From assembly GCA_946479225.1 (NCBI GenBank), contig CAMLFI010000237.1, positions 1-5,057 of the forward strand: a stretch of DNA of 5,057 nucleotides, written 5' to 3'. Of this stretch, positions 1-3,014 are shown one piece after another. The translations under genes were made by a program, and so were the position numbers. The DNA is from an uncultured Mucilaginibacter sp. (GTDB taxonomy: Bacteria; Bacteroidota; Bacteroidia; Sphingobacteriales; Sphingobacteriaceae). Numbering within the stretch: the first letter of the stretch is position 1; every line of letters starts with the position of its first letter. The notes beneath the pieces were generated by a model, which saw nothing but the letters and a program-made list of their open reading frames with translations, searched no databases and was not told the origin of the DNA.

Positions 1-635
1 ATGTGATATCGTGGATTGATAAGCTGTGCTTTAAGCCGAATGACTTTGAAATGCACATGGAAGGCAGTTACAACCGGCAGGGATTTTTTGATCTGAACAG
101 CATGATAGCATCAGCAGAACTGCCCGTACAAAATGTAATTTCAATAGCCGATTATGCCAACGCCGAGGGCAAAACCAATAAGATAACCCCATTTGAAATT
201 GCTGATAAGTTAGATGCCGCCGCCGTCACCCTATTAAATGGCGCGGAGACCGTGCCGCACACAAAAGATGCCGATCTGGACGAAACCATAGCCGATTTTA
301 AGGCATGGGGTTATATGGCCCGTTATTATGCTGCTAAATTCAGGGGAGCTACCTACACCGCCCTGCTGCGCAAAACCGGCAAAGAAGAGTACCGCGAAAA
401 AGCAGTAGCCGCACTTACGGGCGCATTGGCCGACTGGAAAAATTATTGTGCCGCATCAACGCCAAGGTATAAGCCACAGGTATTTGGCCGCATACCGGGT
501 AAAGTGTTTGATTGGGTGTCCTTTATCCCAAATGTTGAAAAGGATATAGAAATAGCCAAAACCGCCAAATATGGTGAGCCGGTTAAAGTGGCAAAGGATA
601 ATATATTGTGGAAGATAACGTCGAAGTATTATTGA
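1..635 (+). CDS. C-terminal part of a large protein, possibly carbohydrate-active (5'-truncated by window edge)
   Basis: The frame is open from the first bases of the window to the TAA... TGA-type stop region at 633-635 (TGA preceded by ...SKYY), so about 210 residues of the C-terminus are seen and the start lies upstream; the GTG at position 3 is probably just an internal Val codon. The visible part is soluble and largely helical, with a central stretch (around residues 98-145, containing GYMARYYAAKFRGATYTALL and ALADWKNY) that reads like the helical tail found at the end of large secreted Bacteroidota proteins annotated as alpha-glucuronidase-like or CBM6-associated glycoside hydrolases. 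That family link is from memory of sequence style, not a search, and no catalytic residues can be pointed out. No membrane segment or sorting tail is seen at the C-terminus. The next gene starts 24 bases downstream on the same strand. I am confident that it is coding but not of its function. Confidence 0.72.
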   Translation, partial: VISWIDKLCFKPNDFEMHMEGSYNRQGFFDLNSMIASAELPVQNVISIADYANAEGKTNKITPFEIADKLDAAAVTLLNGAETVPHTKDADLDETIADFKAWGYMARYYAAKFRGATYTALLRKTGKEEYREKAVAALTGALADWKNYCAASTPRYKPQVFGRIPGKVFDWVSFIPNVEKDIEIAKTAKYGEPVKVAKDNILWKITSKYY

Positions 636-659
636 TAGCGTTTTAAAGATTAACATCGT

Positions 660-896
660 ATGAATAACTTTACTGCCAGCGCAACCGTTATAGATGGCGA
701 ACGATACGAAATAAACGGGTTGAATATTTGGGATCACCAATGGAAAAGCACAGGTGAACGAATCCATATTTCTGATGCCACCAGCGGGAGAGAATCTTCA
801 CAGCTCGTAAAAGAAATTATATCGGGTGATAAATCGGTAAAGTTTGTAGCTGACGAGGTTTCAAACGGTGTATGGAAAGTATACCATGAATATTAG
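660..896 (+). CDS. Small hypothetical protein, 78 aa
   Basis: The reading frame starts with ATG 24 bases after the preceding gene's stop and ends with TAG. The product has no signal peptide or membrane segment and looks like a small beta-rich cytoplasmic protein. Visible marks are an 'INGLNIWDHQWKSTGERIHI' segment (residues 18-37) and a C-terminal 'VKFVADEVSNGVWKVY' segment (residues 60-75). The second resembles the 'FAAGEFSNGVWGFY'-style ending that I recall from small Bacteroidota hypothetical proteins, which supports it being a real gene; this is recollection, not a search. No function can be assigned. It sits 49 bases upstream of the Imm27-like membrane protein on the same strand, so the two may be co-transcribed. 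No clear Shine-Dalgarno sequence precedes the ATG, which is usual in this phylum. A minus-strand frame over 456-767 overlaps it but has no protein-like features. Confidence 0.68.
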   Translation: MNNFTASATVIDGERYEINGLNIWDHQWKSTGERIHISDATSGRESSQLVKEIISGDKSVKFVADEVSNGVWKVYHEY

Positions 897-945
897 TTTA
901 TATTATTGGGGAACAGGGGCAATAAAAGTAGTATAAGATATAATA

Positions 946-1629
946 ATGATACGCACAGTGGCCGTATATCTTTTTCGATTAATAAGTGTTGGCGTACTTG
1001 CCTTAAGTTTATTTATGGCATTAATGATGATGGCTTCATCTCACCGGATACCATCATCAACCTGGTATTTCGCATTAGCATATATAAGTGGCTCTTTAAT
1101 CTGTACTGTAATTGGATTTTTTATTCCCGCCCGTTCTAAGGTTACAGGAAACGATACCCAATCAAAGGTTACTAATGAAGCGCCCGAAACTTATAAAAAG
1201 CCCGCCGCAGATGAAATGTTGCTTAAATGTCAATGGATTTTTGCCAACGGTAAAATGTATGACGATGGAAGTTGCAAAAGGATTGACTGGTTAGTAAGCC
1301 ATTACTTGATAAAGACAGATACAAAAGACGGAGGCTGGACCACCATTTATAAAGATCCCGAAGACGGTCGTTATTGGGTCCGTAATTTTCCTCATGGCGA
1401 AATACACGGAGGTGGACCGCCTCAGCTTTATTGTATTGGTGACAATGGTGACTATTTATATAATGGGATGACTGTTAATGAGCGGCTGCATGTGAGTGGC
1501 TCAATAGACTCTTTTGAAACAGCAGTAAAACAAAACGATGTTGAGGCAGCGATAGCTATATTGCGCAGGGTTGAGGTAAAAGATGAATCAATTGATGCTA
1601 TACTCAAAAATGAACGATTGAGGCATTAG
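946..1629 (+). CDS. Membrane-anchored Imm27-like immunity protein, 227 aa
   Basis: The protein has two hydrophobic segments (about residues 4-29 and 38-60) joined by a short loop, a polar linker (61-88), a compact domain (about 91-165) and a helical tail (about 188-222). The domain carries the marks of the Imm27 immunity family: W97, N101-G102, D106-D107-G108 followed by C110 and R112-I113-W115, then G130-W131, Y135, D137, GRYW at 141-144, P149 and GGGPP at 155-159. Known Imm27 proteins are small predicted antidotes of polymorphic toxin systems, usually without membrane segments. Basic residues at the N-terminus and after the second helix (R63, K65) suggest both ends are cytoplasmic, placing the domain inside the cell; this is inference. 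An in-frame TAA at 934-936 fixes ATG 946 as the only ATG start. No toxin gene is visible nearby, so the partner is unknown. The family call is based on motif recognition and is fairly secure; actual immunity function is not shown. Confidence 0.85.
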   Translation: MIRTVAVYLFRLISVGVLALSLFMALMMMASSHRIPSSTWYFALAYISGSLICTVIGFFIPARSKVTGNDTQSKVTNEAPETYKKPAADEMLLKCQWIFANGKMYDDGSCKRIDWLVSHYLIKTDTKDGGWTTIYKDPEDGRYWVRNFPHGEIHGGGPPQLYCIGDNGDYLYNGMTVNERLHVSGSIDSFETAVKQNDVEAAIAILRRVEVKDESIDAILKNERLRH

Positions 1630-1742
1630 ATTTTGTATGGCTTAAGGTTAGTTCGCAAGCAATTAACGCGGCCTTAACTAATCCGGCAAACAGTTTAAGT
1701 TTGAGTAATTGGCGTGGCCGGGGTGTTCCAAATCTCTTTTTT

Positions 1743-1762
1743 AAGTGTTCCAAACTGTTCCA
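1743..1762 (+). repeat. 20-bp direct repeat, copy 1 (two TGTTCCA units)
   Basis: The sequence AAGTGTTCCAAACTGTTCCA occurs here and again, identical in all 20 bases, at 1858-1877, 115 bp further on. Each copy contains two TGTTCCA heptamers whose starts are exactly 10 bp apart (1746 and 1756). A further single heptamer lies just upstream at 1724-1730 in the context GTGTTCCAAA. Confidence 0.9.
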
Positions 1763-1790
1763 AAAAAGGCGCAAAACGAATTTCCTGTAC

Positions 1791-1813
1791 AATATATTGA
1801 TTACCAATATATT
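1791..1813. repeat. Perfect 9-bp inverted repeat (hairpin)
   Basis: AATATATTG (1791-1799) and CAATATATT (1805-1813) are perfect complements around a 5-base loop, ATTAC. Neither strand has a T-tract after it and the stem is almost all A/T, so it is unlikely to be an intrinsic terminator. It lies between the two 20-bp repeats and may be a protein-binding dyad; its role is unknown. Confidence 0.6.
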
Positions 1814-1857
1814 AAATACAATTTACAGCTAATCTTACTGACTTATAAGTAGTTTCA

Positions 1858-1877
1858 AAGTGTTCCAAACTGTTCCA
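1858..1877 (+). repeat. 20-bp direct repeat, copy 2 (two TGTTCCA units)
   Basis: This is the second exact copy of the 20-mer found at 1743-1762, with heptamers starting at 1861 and 1871, again 10 bp apart. The bases flanking the two copies differ (T versus A before, A versus C after), so the identity stops at 20 bp and the copies are discrete units and not part of a longer duplication. Confidence 0.9.
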
Positions 1878-1954
1878 CGTTAAAATAAAAAAGTGCTGAT
1901 GAACAACAAGTTAGTACCGTCAGTCGCTTTTTAAAATTTTAAGGCTTTATATTT

Positions 1955-1966
1955 TTTGGAACACTT
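1955..1966 (-). repeat. Inverted copy of AAGTGTTCCAAA
   Basis: TTTGGAACACTT here is the exact reverse complement of the first 12 bases of the 20-bp repeats at 1743 and 1858. It ends 22 bases before the -33 element of the VOC gene promoter. With the copy at 1858-1869 it forms a 12-bp inverted pair enclosing 85 bp. Confidence 0.85.
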
Positions 1967-1988
1967 GATGAAGCAAAAAAGCTGCGCT

Positions 1989-2020
1989 TTTGGAGTTACC
2001 ATCGACAAATAATTACCTTG
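1989..2020 (+). promoter_or_regulatory. Predicted Bacteroidota-type promoter of the VOC gene
   Basis: TTTG at 1989-1992 and TACCTTG at 2014-2020 match the Bacteroidota -33 (TTTG) and -7 (TAnnTTTG) elements with a 21-base spacer. Transcription would begin a few bases after 2020, leaving a short leader before the ATG at 2036. This placement also argues against the TTG at 2018, which lies inside the -7 box, being the start codon. The match is to consensus only. Confidence 0.55.
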
Positions 2021-2035
2021 CAAAAAAGAATTAAT

Positions 2036-2434
2036 ATGGGTACAGATTTAGGCTTAACCGGAATTGATCACCCCGCCATTGCGGTGCATGACGTTGATAA
2101 AATGGCCGATTGGTATTGTGATGTATTGAGCTATACAAAATACTTCCGCCATGATAAACCGGTTTGGATGCTGCGCGCTCCTGATAATTCGTTGTTTGAG
2201 GTTATGCCTATTGATGATACCACGCGCCCTGAGCGTACTACCTGGACACCGGGTTGGTCGCACCTGGCCTTGCGGGTCAAGGATATTGAACAGGCCATTG
2301 TCCATTTAGACAGCCACAACGTTACCTGGACCAGCGACCTGATAGATGCCATTGGCGGTGGCCGTGTGCGGGCCTTTGCTGATCCGGAAGGAAATATGTG
2401 GCAGGTGGTGGAGCGGGTGGTTAGCGGAAGTTAA
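2036..2434 (+). CDS. VOC (glyoxalase/bleomycin-resistance fold) family protein, 132 aa
   Basis: The product is one vicinal-oxygen-chelate domain made of two beta-alpha-beta-beta-beta modules, the usual size for single-domain members. Module one starts at 'GIDHPAIAVHDVDKMADWY' (residues 9-27) and module two at 'WSHLALRVKD' (74-83). The four candidate metal ligands are all present: H12, E55 (in LFEVM), H76 and E126 (in MWQVVE), together with the 'DPEGNMW' turn at 116-122 that is typical of the family. This fits a metal-dependent enzyme of the glyoxalase I / dioxygenase / fosfomycin-resistance superfamily, but the substrate cannot be read from the sequence. It is probably cytoplasmic; no signal peptide is seen. 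I chose the ATG at 2036; the in-frame TTG at 2018 sits in the predicted -7 box. Its 3' end overlaps the convergent pgpA gene by 14 bp, and the TGTTCCA repeat cluster lies upstream of its promoter. Confidence 0.9.
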   Translation: MGTDLGLTGIDHPAIAVHDVDKMADWYCDVLSYTKYFRHDKPVWMLRAPDNSLFEVMPIDDTTRPERTTWTPGWSHLALRVKDIEQAIVHLDSHNVTWTSDLIDAIGGGRVRAFADPEGNMWQVVERVVSGS

Positions 2435-2903
2435 GATCTATAGCATCTGACCCTAAAAAAGGTAGCAGGTGAAAATACACAATCACCTGCAAAACTAGGT
2501 TAGCATATACACCCGCTAAAACGTCATCAGCCATAACACCCCAGCCGCCTTTAAAAGCTTCCATCCTGCGGATGTACAGCGGCTTCAGAATATCAAAAAA
2601 ACGGAAGAGAATAAAACCTGCAATAAGCAGCGGCAATGTTGTAGGTATAAAAAGGACCGTTATCCACATGCCGGCAACTTCGTCAATAACCACGCGGTAG
2701 CTGTCTTTGCCCCAATAAGGTTCAACCTGGTTGCCAACATATACGCCAATCAGGGTTACAATCAACCCCGCAGCCAAAAACAAATGCGGCGAAATGCCAT
2801 TGGCCCAAAGCAGCCATATAATACAGCAGGTTACAGCCGCGGCAATAGTACCTCCACCCTTAATATAACCAATGCCAAATATGGACGCGATGAGTTTATT
2901 CAC
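2421..2903 (-). CDS. pgpA: Phosphatidylglycerophosphatase A (PgpA family), 160 aa
   Basis: PgpA removes phosphate from phosphatidylglycerol phosphate to give phosphatidylglycerol at the inner membrane. The sequence shows the family landmarks in order: N-terminal 'FGIGYIKGGGT' (residues 9-19), 'VIDEVAGM' with D74 and E75, 'FRFFDILKP' with D104 and K107 (100-108), and 'GGWGVMADDVLAG' with D126 and D127 (119-131). Hydrophobic segments lie at about 20-34, 40-57, 79-103 and 131-153, fitting a small polytopic membrane enzyme of normal family length. The start codon is GTG at 2903; no in-frame ATG lies close upstream, and the family motif begins only nine residues in, so a later start is unlikely. 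It lies downstream of the beta-barrel gene but is separated from it by an intrinsic terminator, so it probably has its own promoter. The 3' end converges with and overlaps the VOC gene. All key residues are present. Confidence 0.93.
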   Translation of the reverse strand: MNKLIASIFGIGYIKGGGTIAAAVTCCIIWLLWANGISPHLFLAAGLIVTLIGVYVGNQVEPYWGKDSYRVVIDEVAGMWITVLFIPTTLPLLIAGFILFRFFDILKPLYIRRMEAFKGGWGVMADDVLAGVYANLVLQVIVYFHLLPFLGSDAIDLNFR

Positions 2904-2907
2904 AGCG

Positions 2908-2914
2908 CAAATTA
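2908..2914 (-). promoter_or_regulatory. Possible -7 promoter box of pgpA
   Basis: On the minus strand the sequence TAATTTG fits the TAnnTTG form of the Bacteroidota -7 element, the same form seen before the VOC gene. It ends only four bases before the GTG start, which would make the transcript leaderless or nearly so. No well-spaced TTTG is present upstream; the nearest is 31 bases away, next to the terminator. The call is therefore weak. Confidence 0.25.
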
Positions 2915-2950
2915 CAAATAATTGGTTTTACCTATCGGGCAGTCTCAAAT

Positions 2951-2981
2951 AAAAAACCCTGTGGGGTAAGCCACAGGGTTT
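2951..2981 (-). terminator. Intrinsic terminator of the outer-membrane barrel gene
   Basis: A perfect 11-bp stem, AAACCCTGTGG (2954-2964) with CCACAGGGTTT (2971-2981), encloses a 6-base loop. Read on the minus strand, the stem runs directly into six T residues (2956-2951) and then ATTTG, the classical Rho-independent layout. It lies 33 bases after the stop codon of the barrel gene and about 48 bases before the pgpA start, so it separates the two genes transcriptionally. Confidence 0.9.
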
Positions 2982-3014
2982 ATGATAGTTCCTTTTGTTT
3001 TAAAATTTGTTGGA

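Larger units (their letters stand above)
1630..2017. other. Intergenic region of about 390 bp with a short-repeat cluster and hairpin
   Basis: No convincing gene is seen here on either strand. The region is AT-rich and holds the TGTTCCA repeat cluster (1723-1966), a perfect 9-bp hairpin (1791-1813), a 10-bp palindrome ACTTATAAGT (1841-1850), a 12-bp palindrome TTAAAATTTTAA (1931-1942) and, at its right end, the promoter of the VOC gene. A weak inverted pair TTAAGG/CCTTAA (1642-1647 and 1672-1677) lies after the Imm27-like gene but has a 24-base loop and no T-tract, so I do not call it a terminator. Confidence 0.7.

Noticed and set aside
456..767. Minus-strand open frame of 103 codons
   Set aside because: It overlaps the end of the first gene and the start of the 78-aa gene in antisense, and its protein has no recognisable features.
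906..1139. Plus-strand open frame of 77 codons overlapping the Imm27-like gene
   Set aside because: It runs out of frame across the transmembrane part of the clearly supported Imm27-like gene and has no family features.
1112..1294. Plus-strand open frame of 60 codons
   Set aside because: It lies entirely inside the Imm27-like gene in another frame.
1642..1677. TTAAGG/CCTTAA as a terminator for the Imm27-like gene
   Set aside because: The stem is six base pairs with a 24-base loop and has no T-tract.
1604..1807. Minus-strand open frame of 67 codons in the intergenic region
   Set aside because: It runs through the TGTTCCA repeats and overlaps the end of the Imm27-like gene; the product is basic and featureless, so it is probably chance.
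1723..1966. The TGTTCCA repeats as a CRISPR array
   Set aside because: The repeats are only 20 bp, there are two full copies with a 95-bp gap, spacing is irregular, one copy is inverted and no cas genes are present.
2018..2035. TTG at 2018 as the start of the VOC protein
   Set aside because: It lies inside the predicted -7 promoter box, and an ATG follows six codons later just before the conserved domain.
2054..2352. Two minus-strand open frames antisense to the VOC gene
   Set aside because: Both are shadows of the strongly supported VOC gene with no features of their own.
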